Source: Pseudomonas syringae CC1557 (lineage in GTDB: Bacteria; Pseudomonadota; Gammaproteobacteria; Pseudomonadales; Pseudomonadaceae). Taken from it: DNA of 64,000 nucleotides. Of the stretch, positions 45,152-54,746 are shown in pieces (the stretch's first letter is position 1; every line of letters starts with the position of its first letter). The position numbers were made by a program, and so were the translations under genes. The DNA lies in assembly GCF_000452705.1 (NCBI RefSeq), contig NZ_CP007014.1, positions 1,674,001 through 1,738,000 of the forward strand, given 5' to 3'. Under the pieces are notes generated by a model. It was not told the origin of the DNA, searched no databases, and saw only the letters and a list, made by a program, of their open reading frames with translations.

Positions 45152-45170
45152 ACTTTCAGAGGTGATGGTC

Positions 45171-45569
45171 ATGGATATGAGTGTGAAGTTGACCTTGTCT
45201 TATCCGGCCGTTCAACCGGCAGGTCAGGCCGCTGTGGCCGACCCGTCGGTCGATAAGCCTGCCGATGCCCGGCCCGTAGAGCGTGTTGCTGCCACGGCGG
45301 AAAGTAAAGGTTCTGATCTGCCTAAGGATAAAGAAGGTTTTCCGGACGACGCCAAGGTCAAGGCGGCCGCCGAGGATATCCAGAAATTCTTTCATACGGT
45401 GAATCGTAATCTTGAGTTTTCTATCGACGAAGACTCTGGCAAAGTCATCGTCAAGGTGATTGCAAGCGACTCCGGTGAAGTAGTCAGACAGATTCCCAAT
45501 GCAGAAATCCTGAAACTGGCCGATAGCCTGAGTGACGCGAACAGTTTGTTGTTCCGCGCCAAGGCCTGA
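45171..45569 (+). CDS. flaG: flagellar protein FlaG
   Basis: The ATG at 45171 follows AGAGGTGA and gives 132 residues. The N-terminal ~65 residues are low-complexity and charged. The C-terminal FlaG domain contains FFHTVNRNLEFSIDEDSGKV and VVRQIPNAEILKLADSL. FlaG proteins affect filament length or stability in pseudomonads and are usually found between fliC and fliD, as here. Confidence 0.93.
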   Translation: MDMSVKLTLSYPAVQPAGQAAVADPSVDKPADARPVERVAATAESKGSDLPKDKEGFPDDAKVKAAAEDIQKFFHTVNRNLEFSIDEDSGKVIVKVIASDSGEVVRQIPNAEILKLADSLSDANSLLFRAKA

Positions 45570-45652
45570 TCGCCGGTACGGTATTTGTTGTCGGGTTACG
45601 AGCCTTTTGAAAAGGCAGTGCGGCCCGCGACATTTTTGAAGGGAGAGGCACC

Positions 45653-47134
45653 ATGGCAAGTCCGATTGTACCTACCACGGGCCTGGGTTCAGGTCTGCAA
45701 ATCACTGCAATTGTCGAAGGGCTGGTGGCGGCTGAAAGAGCGCCGAAACAGACCCAGATTGACCAGCAGACATCTGCCACCAAAGCGTCGCTGTCAGGTG
45801 TCAGTCAGCTGACGTCCGCCTTGGCTGCGTTCCAGAAGACTCTGGATACGCTCAGTAGCAGCACGCCTGCGTTTCAGGGCTTCGCCGCGACGTCATCCAA
45901 CGAAACGATGGTCAAGGCCACGGCGAGTAACACGGCCGTCAATGGCACCTATGCCATTAACGTCACTAATCTGGCTTCTGCTTCGAAGGTCTCCACAGCT
46001 GCGCTTAATTCGACGCAAGCCAGTGCCATTCCGAGTGGTACTCTGGAAATCACTCAGAATGGCACTACCCAGAAGGTCGTGATTGGTCAGACTTCCACCC
46101 TGCAAGAGGTGCGCGACCAGATCAACTCGTCGCTGCAGGGCAAGGGTATTACTGCCAACATCATCAATGACAACAACGGTTCAAGGCTGGTGTTCAGTTC
46201 GACCACCACGGGCGCTGGCAGTGATATCTCTGTCAAGGGCGCAGCTGGTCAGGAAGCGTTGAACATTGACGGTACCAAGCTGATGAAGGACACCAGCACG
46301 GCGACCGACGCAAGTGGTAACCCGATTCCTGGTGCGGGAGCGATTATCGATGTGGCCAAGGATGCAGTGTTCTCTATTGATGGTCTGAGTCTGACCAGTA
46401 AGACGAACACTGTGAGTACCGCCATTTCCGGTCTTTCATTTGATCTGATCGCGCCCAGTGTAACTGCTGCGTCAACGACCACTATCACGGTCGCCACAAA
46501 TACCGAAGGCTTGAAGACTTCGCTGCAGTCTTTCGTCGACTCTTACAATACCTTGGTCACGCTGGTCAGTACTTTGACCAAGGGCTCTGTCGGTACCGAC
46601 GGTAAATTTACCCCTGCGTCCCTGACCGGCGACGCTACTCCGCGTGGCTTGCTGGCAGCGGTGCGTGACCAGATTGCTACCGCCACATCGAATTCCGGTC
46701 TCGGCTCTCTCTCACAGTTGGGGATCAAGACGCAGCAAGCCGACGGCAAGCTCTCACTGGATACAGTCCAGTTAACCTCGGCACTTGTTGACAAAAAACT
46801 CGGCGGGCAGATCCAGGCGTTGTTTAACGGCACTGGTGCCAAAAAAGCTGACGGTACGCTTGTGGATGGCGGTTTGGTCGCACGCATGAGTAAAGCGCTC
46901 GAACCTTACACCAAGGCCGACGGCATTCTGGCCACCAAGACGACCAGTCTGAACAAGGTGAACGCAAGGCTGGCCAAGGATCAGGAAGCGCTGGACCTGC
47001 GTATCACCTCGTTGACTGACGTGTTGAAGGCGAAGTACAACAAGATGGATCTGCTGGTTGGCCAGCTCAGAGCGTCGAGCAGTAGCATCACGTCGATCTT
47101 CGAGGCGATGAACGCTCAGAAAAACGCTTCGTAA
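45653..47134 (+). CDS. fliD: filament cap protein FliD
   Basis: The 493-residue protein shows the FliD N-terminal domain (SPIVPTTGLGSGLQITAIVEGLVAAERAP), a Ser/Thr-rich variable centre (VTNLASASKVSTAALNSTQA, residues ~70-280) and the C-terminal FliD domain (SLQSFVDSYNTLVTLVSTLT to SSSSITSIFEAMNAQKNAS). FliD forms the pentameric or hexameric cap on the filament tip and can contribute to adhesion. It starts after a GGGAGAGG ribosome-binding site and ends at a strong terminator. Confidence 0.96.
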   Translation: MASPIVPTTGLGSGLQITAIVEGLVAAERAPKQTQIDQQTSATKASLSGVSQLTSALAAFQKTLDTLSSSTPAFQGFAATSSNETMVKATASNTAVNGTYAINVTNLASASKVSTAALNSTQASAIPSGTLEITQNGTTQKVVIGQTSTLQEVRDQINSSLQGKGITANIINDNNGSRLVFSSTTTGAGSDISVKGAAGQEALNIDGTKLMKDTSTATDASGNPIPGAGAIIDVAKDAVFSIDGLSLTSKTNTVSTAISGLSFDLIAPSVTAASTTTITVATNTEGLKTSLQSFVDSYNTLVTLVSTLTKGSVGTDGKFTPASLTGDATPRGLLAAVRDQIATATSNSGLGSLSQLGIKTQQADGKLSLDTVQLTSALVDKKLGGQIQALFNGTGAKKADGTLVDGGLVARMSKALEPYTKADGILATKTTSLNKVNARLAKDQEALDLRITSLTDVLKAKYNKMDLLVGQLRASSSSITSIFEAMNAQKNAS

Positions 47135-47152
47135 GCTTTTTTACCGAAGTGC

Positions 47153-47186
47153 CAAGAACCCGACCCTGCGTCGGGTTCTTGCTTTT
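47153..47186 (+). terminator. terminator after fliD
   Basis: The perfect 12-bp stem CAAGAACCCGAC / GTCGGGTTCTTG with a five-base loop is followed by CTTTT. Confidence 0.93.
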
Positions 47187-47190
47187 GGGC

Positions 47191-47217
47191 TAAAGTTTAG
47201 GCGCTGTACGTCGATAG
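47191..47217 (+). promoter_or_regulatory. FliA (sigma-28) promoter of fliS-fliT
   Basis: The element TAAAGTTT, 11 bases, GTCGATAG matches the sigma-28 consensus with two changes in the -10 region and exact spacing. It lies just after the fliD terminator and 40 bases before fliS. Confidence 0.78.
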
Positions 47218-47256
47218 CCTGAGTATCAAACATTCTGAGTGCGTCTCGAGGTCATT

Positions 47257-47646
47257 ATGAATCCGATGTTAGCGTTGCGGCAGTATCAAAAAATCGGCGC
47301 CCAGGCTCAGGCTTCGGAAGCCAGCCCTCATCGTCTGGTGCAGATGCTGATGGAGGGTGGCCTCGACCGCATCGCTCAGGCCAAAGGCGCAATGGCGCGC
47401 AACGACTTCGCCAACAAGGGTGTGTTTATCAGCAAGGCCATCGGCATTGTCGGCGGGTTGCGCGAAGGGCTGAACCTTGAGGGCACGCCCAGCGAAAGCC
47501 TGGTCAGGCAGGACAGCCTCTATCACTACATGATGGCGCGCCTGGCCGAGGCCAGTGCCCGTAACGATCAGAAGATTCTTGATGAGGTCTCAGGCCTGCT
47601 GATCACTGTCAAGGAAGGCTGGGACGCGATCGGCACCCTGCAATAA
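47257..47646 (+). CDS. fliS: flagellin export chaperone FliS
   Basis: The ATG at 47257 follows GAGG and gives 129 residues. The helical FliS fold is marked by LRQYQKIGAQAQASEASPHRLVQMLMEGGLDRI (the conserved Tyr and the PHxLvxMLxxG motif) and SLYHYMMARLAEASARN. FliS binds the flagellin C-terminus to prevent early polymerisation and guides it to FlhA. It is followed by fliT. Confidence 0.94.
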   Translation: MNPMLALRQYQKIGAQAQASEASPHRLVQMLMEGGLDRIAQAKGAMARNDFANKGVFISKAIGIVGGLREGLNLEGTPSESLVRQDSLYHYMMARLAEASARNDQKILDEVSGLLITVKEGWDAIGTLQ

Positions 47647-47671
47647 TCTGCTGCTTTCGAGGAGAATAAAA

Positions 47672-47968
47672 ATGAGTGCTGCGCTCAAGCGTATCGAAGA
47701 AACTCGTGAAGCCTTGGTAGGTGCACTGGCCGAGCGCGACTGGGAGGCGATCGGCAAGCTTGATCTGGCCTGTCGTGAGTGTGTCGACGCGGCTGTGGGC
47801 GAGCCACCTGCCGACGAACCGGCATTACGCAGCAACCTCGAAGAGTTGCTTGGCGTTTACAGACAATTAATTGATGTTGCAACCGGCGAGCGTCAAGCCG
47901 TTGTCGATGAAATGACGCAAATCCAGAATGCCAAAAATGCGACGAAGGTATACCATCTGTTCGGTTAA
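47672..47968 (+). CDS. fliT: FliT-like flagellar chaperone
   Basis: The 98-residue, largely helical protein begins 25 bases after fliS, with GAGGAG upstream. Its sequence (KRIEETREALVGALAERDWEAIGKLD, ELLGVYRQLIDVATGERQAV) fits the short FliT-type proteins found after fliS in pseudomonads, which are thought to chaperone the cap protein FliD. The similarity to enteric FliT is weak, so the exact client is inferred from position. Confidence 0.82.
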   Translation: MSAALKRIEETREALVGALAERDWEAIGKLDLACRECVDAAVGEPPADEPALRSNLEELLGVYRQLIDVATGERQAVVDEMTQIQNAKNATKVYHLFG

Positions 47969-48145
47969 CGTTTAATTGTCATTTTATTGTCGGACGAGAT
48001 TTTCGCCATAAATTTGACTGTGTTCGTTTTTTTGACTTAACTAGTGATGTTTGCCATTTTCTGGCGTCTCAAGGTCTATATCTGCTGAGATTGCCAAGTT
48101 GTCCCAATTTGTGGGCATTGAGTTGACTAGGGAAGTTGCTATTGC

Positions 48146-49621
48146 ATGTGGCGTGAAATCAAGATTCTGCTAATCGATGACGATAGCCAGCGCCGCCGGG
48201 ATCTGGCGGTCATCCTTAATTTCCTTGGCGAAGAAAACCTGTCCTGCTCAAGCCAGGACTGGCAGCAGGCGGTCGGCTCTTTGGCCTCTACGCGGGAGGT
48301 GCTGTGCGTACTGCTAGGCAGCGTCAGCGCACCGGGCACACTGCAAGGGCTGCTTAAGACCATCGCCGCATGGGATGAGTTCCTTCCCGTACTGATGATG
48401 AGCGAAAATTCTGCCGTGGAATTGCCGGAGGACTCGCGCCGCCGTGTGCTTTCCGTGCTGGAAATGCCGCCTAGCTACAGCAAGCTGCTCGACTCCCTGC
48501 ACCGTGCCCAGGTCTATCGTGAAATGTACGATCAGGCCCGTGAGCGCGGTCGTCACCGCGAACCGAATCTTTTCCGCAGTCTGGTCGGCACTAGCCGCGC
48601 CATTCAGCATGTACGACAAATGATGCAGCAGGTTGCCGACACTGACGCCAGCGTGCTGATTCTTGGCGAATCAGGCACTGGCAAGGAAGTGGTTGCCCGC
48701 AACCTGCACTATCACTCCAAACGTCGCGATGCTCCTTTCGTACCGGTGAACTGCGGTGCGATTCCGGCCGAGCTGCTTGAGAGCGAACTGTTCGGCCATG
48801 AAAAAGGCGCATTCACTGGTGCGATCACCAGCCGTGCCGGGCGTTTCGAGCTCGCCAACGGCGGTACGCTGTTTCTCGATGAAATCGGCGACATGCCGTT
48901 GCCGATGCAGGTCAAATTGTTGCGCGTGCTGCAGGAGCGTTCGTTCGAGCGTGTTGGCAGCAACAAGACCCAGAGCATCGACGTGCGCATCATTGCCGCG
49001 ACACACAAGAATCTCGAAAACATGATCGAGATCGGCAGCTTCCGTGAAGACCTTTATTACCGTCTGAATGTGTTCCCGATCGAAATGGCCCCGTTACGCG
49101 AGCGTGTCGAAGACATTCCGCTGTTGATGAACGAGCTTATCTCGCGCATGGAGCACGAAAAGCGCGGCTCGATCCGATTCAATTCGGCAGCGATCATGTC
49201 GCTGTGTCGTCATGCCTGGCCGGGTAACGTTCGTGAGCTGGCCAACCTGGTCGAGCGCATGGCGATTATGCATCCGTATGGCGTGATCGGTGTGGCGGAG
49301 TTGCCGAAGAAGTTTCGCTACGTCGATGATGAAGACGAGCAGATGGTCGACAGCCTGCGCAGCGATATCGAAGAGCGCGTGGCCATCAATAACCACACGC
49401 CGAACTTCGCTTCCGGTGCCTTGCTGCCGCCTGAAGGGCTGGACCTCAAGGACTACCTCGGCGGGCTTGAGCAGGGTCTGATTCAGCAGGCGCTGGATGA
49501 TGCCAATGGCATTGTTGCCCGTGCCGCCGAGCGCTTGCGCATTCGTCGCACCACGCTGGTGGAGAAGATGCGCAAGTACGGCATGAGCCGTCGTGAAGGT
49601 GACGAACAGGCGGAGGATTGA
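48146..49621 (+). CDS. fleQ: flagellar master regulator FleQ (c-di-GMP responsive, sigma-54 activator)
   Basis: The 491-residue protein has an N-terminal receiver-like FleQ domain (residues ~5-120: [20 protein letters not shown]) without a normal phospho-acceptor context. The AAA+ domain (~145-375) has Walker A GESGTGKE, the sigma-54 contact loop GAFTGA and Walker [10 protein letters not shown]. The C-terminal helix-turn-helix is [20 protein letters not shown]. FleQ activates class II flagellar genes with RpoN and, in response to c-di-GMP, controls exopolysaccharide genes. The AT-rich leader (47969-48145) fits a sigma-70 promoter, but I could not place it. A terminator follows. Confidence 0.96.
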   Translation: MWREIKILLIDDDSQRRRDLAVILNFLGEENLSCSSQDWQQAVGSLASTREVLCVLLGSVSAPGTLQGLLKTIAAWDEFLPVLMMSENSAVELPEDSRRRVLSVLEMPPSYSKLLDSLHRAQVYREMYDQARERGRHREPNLFRSLVGTSRAIQHVRQMMQQVADTDASVLILGESGTGKEVVARNLHYHSKRRDAPFVPVNCGAIPAELLESELFGHEKGAFTGAITSRAGRFELANGGTLFLDEIGDMPLPMQVKLLRVLQERSFERVGSNKTQSIDVRIIAATHKNLENMIEIGSFREDLYYRLNVFPIEMAPLRERVEDIPLLMNELISRMEHEKRGSIRFNSAAIMSLCRHAWPGNVRELANLVERMAIMHPYGVIGVAELPKKFRYVDDEDEQMVDSLRSDIEERVAINNHTPNFASGALLPPEGLDLKDYLGGLEQGLIQQALDDANGIVARAAERLRIRRTTLVEKMRKYGMSRREGDEQAED

Positions 49622-49647
49622 CGCCAGTTTTAAGTGCCTAAAACCAA

Positions 49648-49674
49648 GCCTCTGAATTTTCAGGGGTTTTTTTT
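49648..49674 (+). terminator. terminator after fleQ
   Basis: The stem CCTCTGA / TCAGGGG (one G-T pair) with a four-base loop is followed by eight T. Confidence 0.93.
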
Positions 49675-49690
49675 CGGCACGAGGATTGCT
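49675..49690 (+). promoter_or_regulatory. RpoN promoter of fleSR
   Basis: The element CGGCACGAGGATTGCT has GG and GC 10 bases apart and matches TGGCACG-N4-TTGCW except for the first base. It begins directly after the T-run of the fleQ terminator and 54 bases before fleS. Confidence 0.88.
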
Positions 49691-49743
49691 AAGTCTCTCT
49701 TAACACACCGTTTACTGACGGTCCGCCACAAGAGAGCAGAACT

Positions 49744-50958
49744 ATGTCCCAGGCCGCCCAACTGACTTCCGCCCCCTTTATTCAAGCTCCTTATTCCCCG
49801 GAGCTGGAAAGTCGTCAGGGGCTTGAGCAAGCGTTCTCGCTATTCAACCAGATGTCGGCGCAACTCACTGACTCCTACGGAGTGCTGGAGGCGCGTGTCA
49901 CCGAACTGAAGGGCGAGTTGGCCCATGCCGGCGCCCAGCGCCTGCAAGAGTTGGCGGAAAAAGAGCGTCTGGCCAATCGCTTGCAGAATCTGCTCGACCT
50001 GCTGCCGGGTGGCGTGATTGTCATCGACGGCATGGGCGTGGTCCGTGAGGCCAACCCGGCGGCCATCGACCTGCTCGGGCAGCCGCTGCTGGGCATGCTC
50101 TGGCGCCACGTGATCAGCCGTTGTTTCGCACCCCGTGAAGACGACGGTCACGAAGTGTCCCTGAAGGACGGCCGCAGGCTTTCCATTGCCACACGTTCGC
50201 TGGATGCCGAGCCGGGGCAACTGGTCCTGCTCAATGACCTGACTGAAACCCGTCGTTTGCAAGAGCAACTGGCGCGTCACGAGCGCTTGTCGTCGCTGGG
50301 CCGAATGGTCGCTTCTCTGGCGCATCAGATTCGCACGCCGCTGTCAGCGGCAATGATCTATGCCAGCCATCTGGCCGAGCAGGAGCTGCCGGTGGAAACC
50401 CAGCAGCGCTTTGCCGGGCGGCTCAAAGACCGTTTGCACGAGCTTGAGCATCAGGTACGCGACATGCTGGTGTTTGCCCGCGGCGAACTGCCATTGACCG
50501 ACCGCCTGACACCTGGCGCGGTGTTCCAGGCCTTGCAAAACGCAGCCGCCACTCATTTACAAGGCGTTGCCGTGCGTTGGCAGTGCGACAGCATCGACGG
50601 CGAGTTGCTGTGCAATCGCGACACGCTGGTCGGCGCGCTGCTTAACCTGATTGAAAATGCGGTCCAGGCCAGTGCTGGCCGGACCCTGTTGAAAGTGCAT
50701 GCCTACAGCCGTGGCAACACGCTGCGCATAGCGTTCAGCGATAACGGTAGCGGTATGGACAAGGCTGCACTGGCGCGTATCGGTGAGCCGTTCTTCACCA
50801 CCAAGACTACCGGCACCGGGCTGGGCCTGGCGGTGGTCACTGCGGTGTCGCGAGCGCATCAGGGCGGCGTGCATTATCGGTCTCATGTCGGTCGCGGCAC
50901 GTGCGCGATTGTCAGTCTGCCGTTGATTCCTGCAGCCAGTCCTGCGGGTAACGAATGA
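49744..50958 (+). CDS. fleS: flagellar sensor histidine kinase FleS
   Basis: The 404-residue soluble kinase has no membrane segment. A helical N-terminus is followed by a PAS domain (~80-170: NLLDLLPGGVIVIDGMGVVR), a HisKA domain with the H-box (LAHQIRTPLSAAMIYASHL) and a HATPase domain (N-box LLNLIENAVQAS, G1 FSDNGSGMD, G2 TGTGLGLAVV). FleS pairs with FleR to activate class III genes encoding hook, rings and junction proteins. Its stop overlaps the fleR start (ATGATG), so translation is coupled. Confidence 0.95.
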   Translation: MSQAAQLTSAPFIQAPYSPELESRQGLEQAFSLFNQMSAQLTDSYGVLEARVTELKGELAHAGAQRLQELAEKERLANRLQNLLDLLPGGVIVIDGMGVVREANPAAIDLLGQPLLGMLWRHVISRCFAPREDDGHEVSLKDGRRLSIATRSLDAEPGQLVLLNDLTETRRLQEQLARHERLSSLGRMVASLAHQIRTPLSAAMIYASHLAEQELPVETQQRFAGRLKDRLHELEHQVRDMLVFARGELPLTDRLTPGAVFQALQNAAATHLQGVAVRWQCDSIDGELLCNRDTLVGALLNLIENAVQASAGRTLLKVHAYSRGNTLRIAFSDNGSGMDKAALARIGEPFFTTKTTGTGLGLAVVTAVSRAHQGGVHYRSHVGRGTCAIVSLPLIPAASPAGNE

Positions 50959-52373
50959 TGTCGATCAAGGTGCTGCTGGTCGAGGACGACCGTTCACTGC
51001 GCGAAGCACTGGGCGAAACGCTTGAGCTGGCAGGGTACGGCTACCAGGCCGTCGGCTCTGCCGAGGAGGCGCTGGTCGCTGCCGACGCGCAGCCGTTCAG
51101 CCTGGTGATCAGTGACGTCAACATGCCGGGCATGGATGGTCATCAATTGTTGAGCCTGCTGCGCAGCCGGCACCCGCAACTGCCGGTGTTACTGATGACG
51201 GCGCACGGTGCGGTCGAGCGTGCGGTGGATGCGATGCGTCAGGGGGCGGCCGACTATCTGGTCAAACCGTTCGAGCCCAAGGCGCTGATCACGCTGGTTG
51301 CACGGCATGCGCTGGGTCGCCTCGGGCCTGCCGACAGTGAAGGGCCGATTGCGGTCGAACCTGCCAGCATCCAGCTGCTCAACCTTGCCAGCCGCGTGGC
51401 CAAGAGTGATTCCACGGTGCTGATTTCCGGCGAGTCCGGGACCGGCAAAGAGGTACTGGCGCGATTTATTCACCAGAATTCGCCTCGCGCCGACAAACCG
51501 TTCATCGCGATCAATTGCGCGGCGATTCCGGACAACATGCTTGAGGCAACCCTGTTCGGTCATGAGAAGGGCTCCTTCACCGGTGCCATTGCGGCGCAGG
51601 CGGGCAAGTTCGAACAGGCTGAAGGCGGCACGATCCTGCTCGATGAAATATCCGAAATGCCCATGGGGCTTCAGGCCAAGCTGCTGCGCGTATTGCAGGA
51701 GCGCGAGGTTGAGCGCGTCGGCGCGCGCAAGCCGATCATTCTGGATATACGCGTGGTCGCCACCACCAACCGCGATCTGGCGGGTGAAGTGGCGGCGGGG
51801 CGCTTTCGTGAAGATCTGTTTTATCGCCTGTCGGTGTTTCCGCTGGCATGGCAGGCATTGCGTCAAAGGACTGCCGATATTCTGCCGTTGGCCGAGCGGC
51901 TGCTGGCCAAGCATGTCAATAAAATGAAGCACGCGCCGGTGCGCTTGTCTGCCGAGGCGCAGGAATGTCTGATCAGCTACGCCTGGCCTGGCAATGTGCG
52001 CGAGCTGGACAACGCCGTGCAGCGGGCTTTGATCCTGCAGCAGGGTGGCGTTATTCAGGCGCAGGATTTCTGCCTCGCCGGGGCGGTCGCCAATCTGGCA
52101 CCGACCGTGACAATAGCGGCTGCACCCGCGCTGTCTGTCATGTCGGCAGTGGACAATCCGGGGGGCAGTGCTGGCGCGGAGTCAGCCGGCGCACTGGGTG
52201 ATGACCTCAAGCGCAGGGAGTTTCAGATGATCATCGACACCTTGCGTGCCGAGCGCGGGCGTCGCAAGGAGGCCGCCGAACGATTGGGTATCAGCCCGCG
52301 TACATTGCGCTACAAGCTGGCCCAGATGCGTGATGCAGGCATGGATGTAGAAGGCTATCTGTTCGCCACCTGA
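50955..52373 (+). CDS. fleR: two-component sigma-54 activator FleR
   Basis: The 472-residue NtrC-type regulator has a receiver domain (~5-120) with an acidic pocket VEDDRS, phospho-acceptor Asp in [12 protein letters not shown] and Lys in YLVKPF. The AAA+ domain (~140-370) has Walker A GESGTGKE and Walker [10 protein letters not shown], with the sigma-54 contact loop reading GSFTGA instead of the usual GAFTGA. The C-terminal Fis-type helix-turn-helix is [20 protein letters not shown]. It is phosphorylated by FleS and activates class III flagellar promoters with RpoN. Confidence 0.95.
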   Translation: MMSIKVLLVEDDRSLREALGETLELAGYGYQAVGSAEEALVAADAQPFSLVISDVNMPGMDGHQLLSLLRSRHPQLPVLLMTAHGAVERAVDAMRQGAADYLVKPFEPKALITLVARHALGRLGPADSEGPIAVEPASIQLLNLASRVAKSDSTVLISGESGTGKEVLARFIHQNSPRADKPFIAINCAAIPDNMLEATLFGHEKGSFTGAIAAQAGKFEQAEGGTILLDEISEMPMGLQAKLLRVLQEREVERVGARKPIILDIRVVATTNRDLAGEVAAGRFREDLFYRLSVFPLAWQALRQRTADILPLAERLLAKHVNKMKHAPVRLSAEAQECLISYAWPGNVRELDNAVQRALILQQGGVIQAQDFCLAGAVANLAPTVTIAAAPALSVMSAVDNPGGSAGAESAGALGDDLKRREFQMIIDTLRAERGRRKEAAERLGISPRTLRYKLAQMRDAGMDVEGYLFAT

Positions 52374-52533
52374 CCCGGTCATCAAGCGGGTAATGATCGT
52401 CCGGGTACTTAATTTCTGCGTTATCGATACAGCTCCTGCATATACGTGGGCCGGGGCAACAGCTTGTTGCAGAGCGGTTTCATGACGAACAGCATGGCGT
52501 TCGCAGGGGTGTGGCAACTGGCCGCCACCTAGC

Positions 52534-52549
52534 TGGCACCGTTGTTGCT
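52534..52549 (+). promoter_or_regulatory. RpoN promoter of the fliE operon
   Basis: The element TGGCACCGTTGTTGCT matches TGGCAC-N5-TTGCT with GG and GC 10 bases apart, 61 bases before fliE. Confidence 0.92.
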
Positions 52550-52610
52550 ATGTCTTCTGTATCCGCTGAATCAGTGTCAAAAATTTGCGGGCCTTACGAG
52601 AGAAACGTCC

Positions 52611-52940
52611 ATGAGCCAAGGTGTTGAATTTAATCGCTTGATGTTGGATATGCGGGCCATGCAGATGGATGCAATGTCTGCCCCCAAGCCCGTGTCCGGC
52701 CCGCAGGAAGCCGGAGCCAGCAGCTTTGCCGACATGCTTGGTCAGGCCGTCAACAAGGTCGCGCAGACCCAGCAGGCATCCAGTCAGTTGGCCAGTGCAT
52801 TCGAAGTTGGCAAGAGTGGTATTGATCTGACTGACGTCATGATTTCGTCGCAGAAAGCCAGTGTGTCTTTTCAGGCGTTGACCCAGGTTCGTAACAAACT
52901 GGTTCAAGCGTATCAAGACATCATGCAGATGCCGGTTTAA
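52611..52940 (+). CDS. fliE: flagellar hook-basal body protein FliE
   Basis: The ATG at 52611 gives 109 residues; an earlier in-frame ATG at 52542 falls inside the promoter. The conserved C-terminal FliE region ([54 protein letters not shown]) links the MS ring to the rod. It is first of the fliEFGHIJ operon, behind an RpoN promoter. Confidence 0.95.
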   Translation: MSQGVEFNRLMLDMRAMQMDAMSAPKPVSGPQEAGASSFADMLGQAVNKVAQTQQASSQLASAFEVGKSGIDLTDVMISSQKASVSFQALTQVRNKLVQAYQDIMQMPV

Positions 52941-52955
52941 GGGACGTACTGAGTC

Positions 52956-54746
52956 ATGGCCGAAGCAACAGCCGATCCCGTTCCTGCAAGAGCGGGCGCT
53001 TCCGATAAGAAACCGTTATTCGGTTTGTCTTTTCTGGAAAATCTTTCCGAAATGACCATGCTGCGTCAGGTCGGCCTTATGGTCGGTCTGGCCGCGAGCG
53101 TGGCCATCGGCTTTGCCGTGGTGCTCTGGTCCCAGCAGCCGGACTATCGTCCGCTCTATGGCAGTCTGGCCGGTATGGACAGCAAGCAGATCATGGACAC
53201 CCTGACTGCGGCGAACATCAATTACACCGTCGAACCCAACTCCGGTGCCCTGCTGGTCAAGTCTGATGACGTGCAGCGTGCGCGTATTCAGCTGGCTCAG
53301 GCGGGCGTGGTACAGAACGACGCCAACATCGGTTTCGAGATCCTCGACAAGGATCAGGGCCTGGGAACCAGCCAGTTCATGGAAGCCACGCGCTATCGTC
53401 GCGGGCTGGAAGGCGAACTGGCACGGACCATCTCGGCCCTCAATAACGTCAAGGGTGCTCGTGTACACCTGGCGATTCCGAAGAGCTCGGTGTTTGTCCG
53501 TGATGATCGCAAGCCAAGCGCTTCGGTACTGGTCGAGCTGTACGCCGGTCGCTCGCTGGAGCCGAGCCAGGTGCTGGCCATTATCAACCTGGTGGCCACC
53601 AGCGTTCCCGAATTGAGCAAGTCGCAGATTACCGTCGTGGACCAGAAGGGCACGCTGCTGTCTGATCAGGCGGAAAACTCCGAGCTGACAATGGCGGGCA
53701 AGCAGTTTGATTACAGCCGTCGCATGGAAGGCATGCTGACCCAGCGTGTGCAGAACATTTTGCAACCGATCCTGGGCAATGACCGCTACAAGGCGGAAGT
53801 CTCGGCAGTGGTTGATTTCAGTGCCGTCGAGTCGACAGCTGAAAGCTTCAACCCTGATCAACCAGCCTTGCGCAGCGAGCAATCGGTCAATGAACAACGC
53901 TCCAGCAGTTCAAGCTCGGGTGGCGTTCCGGGTGCGCTGAGCAATCAGCCACCAGGTCCGGCGACCGCTCCGCAGACTGCTGGTGGTGGCGCTGCCGGTG
54001 CTGCCGGACCCATCGCTCCAGGCCAGCCGCTGCTCGATGCCAACGGTCAGCAGATCATGGACCCGGCTACCGGTCAGCCAGCATTGGCGCCATTCCCGGC
54101 TGACAAACGTGTGCAGTCGACCAAGAACTTTGAACTGGATCGCTCGATCAGTCACACCAAGCAACAGCAGGGTCGTTTGACGCGTCTGTCGGTTGCCGTG
54201 GTAGTCGATGACATGGTCAAGACCAATGCCGCCAACGGCGAAGTCAGCCGTGCGCCGTGGAGTGCTACGGACCTGGCCCGCTTTACCCGCCTGGTGCAGG
54301 ACGCGGTCGGCTTCGATGCCAGCCGGGGTGACAGTGTCAGTGTGATCAACGTGCCGTTCTCCAGCGAACGTGCCGAAGTGTTGCCTGAAGCGTCCTTTTA
54401 CTCGCAACCGTGGTTCTGGGACATCGTGAAACAGGCGGTCGGGGTGATCTTCATTCTGATCCTGGTGTTTGGTGTGCTGCGTCCGGTGCTGAACAACATC
54501 ACCAATGGCAAGAGCAAGCAACAACTGGCCGCGTTCGGGGGTGGCGACGCCGAACTCGGTGGCATGGGCGGTCTGGACGGCGAGTTGTCCAACGATCGCG
54601 TAAGCCTGGGCGGTCCGCAGAGCATCTTGCTGCCAAGCCCGACCGAAGGTTATGACGCACAGCTGAACGCGATCAAAAGCCTGGTAGCCGAGGACCCTGG
54701 CCGTGTGGCTCAGGTTGTGAAAGAGTGGATCAACACTGATGAATGA
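52956..54746 (+). CDS. fliF: flagellar MS-ring protein FliF
   Basis: The 596-residue inner membrane protein has a first transmembrane helix at ~45-67 (VGLAASVAIGFAVVLWS). A YscJ-like ring-building domain follows (PLYGSLAGMDSKQIMDTLTAA, residues ~69-240, and PKSSVFVRDDRKPSASVLVEL). There is a flexible Gly/Ala/Pro-rich section (~310-370). The second transmembrane helix is at ~490-508 (AVGVIFILILVFGVLRPVL). The cytoplasmic tail binds FliG. The gene overlaps fliG by 8 bases. Confidence 0.97.
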   Translation: MAEATADPVPARAGASDKKPLFGLSFLENLSEMTMLRQVGLMVGLAASVAIGFAVVLWSQQPDYRPLYGSLAGMDSKQIMDTLTAANINYTVEPNSGALLVKSDDVQRARIQLAQAGVVQNDANIGFEILDKDQGLGTSQFMEATRYRRGLEGELARTISALNNVKGARVHLAIPKSSVFVRDDRKPSASVLVELYAGRSLEPSQVLAIINLVATSVPELSKSQITVVDQKGTLLSDQAENSELTMAGKQFDYSRRMEGMLTQRVQNILQPILGNDRYKAEVSAVVDFSAVESTAESFNPDQPALRSEQSVNEQRSSSSSSGGVPGALSNQPPGPATAPQTAGGGAAGAAGPIAPGQPLLDANGQQIMDPATGQPALAPFPADKRVQSTKNFELDRSISHTKQQQGRLTRLSVAVVVDDMVKTNAANGEVSRAPWSATDLARFTRLVQDAVGFDASRGDSVSVINVPFSSERAEVLPEASFYSQPWFWDIVKQAVGVIFILILVFGVLRPVLNNITNGKSKQQLAAFGGGDAELGGMGGLDGELSNDRVSLGGPQSILLPSPTEGYDAQLNAIKSLVAEDPGRVAQVVKEWINTDE

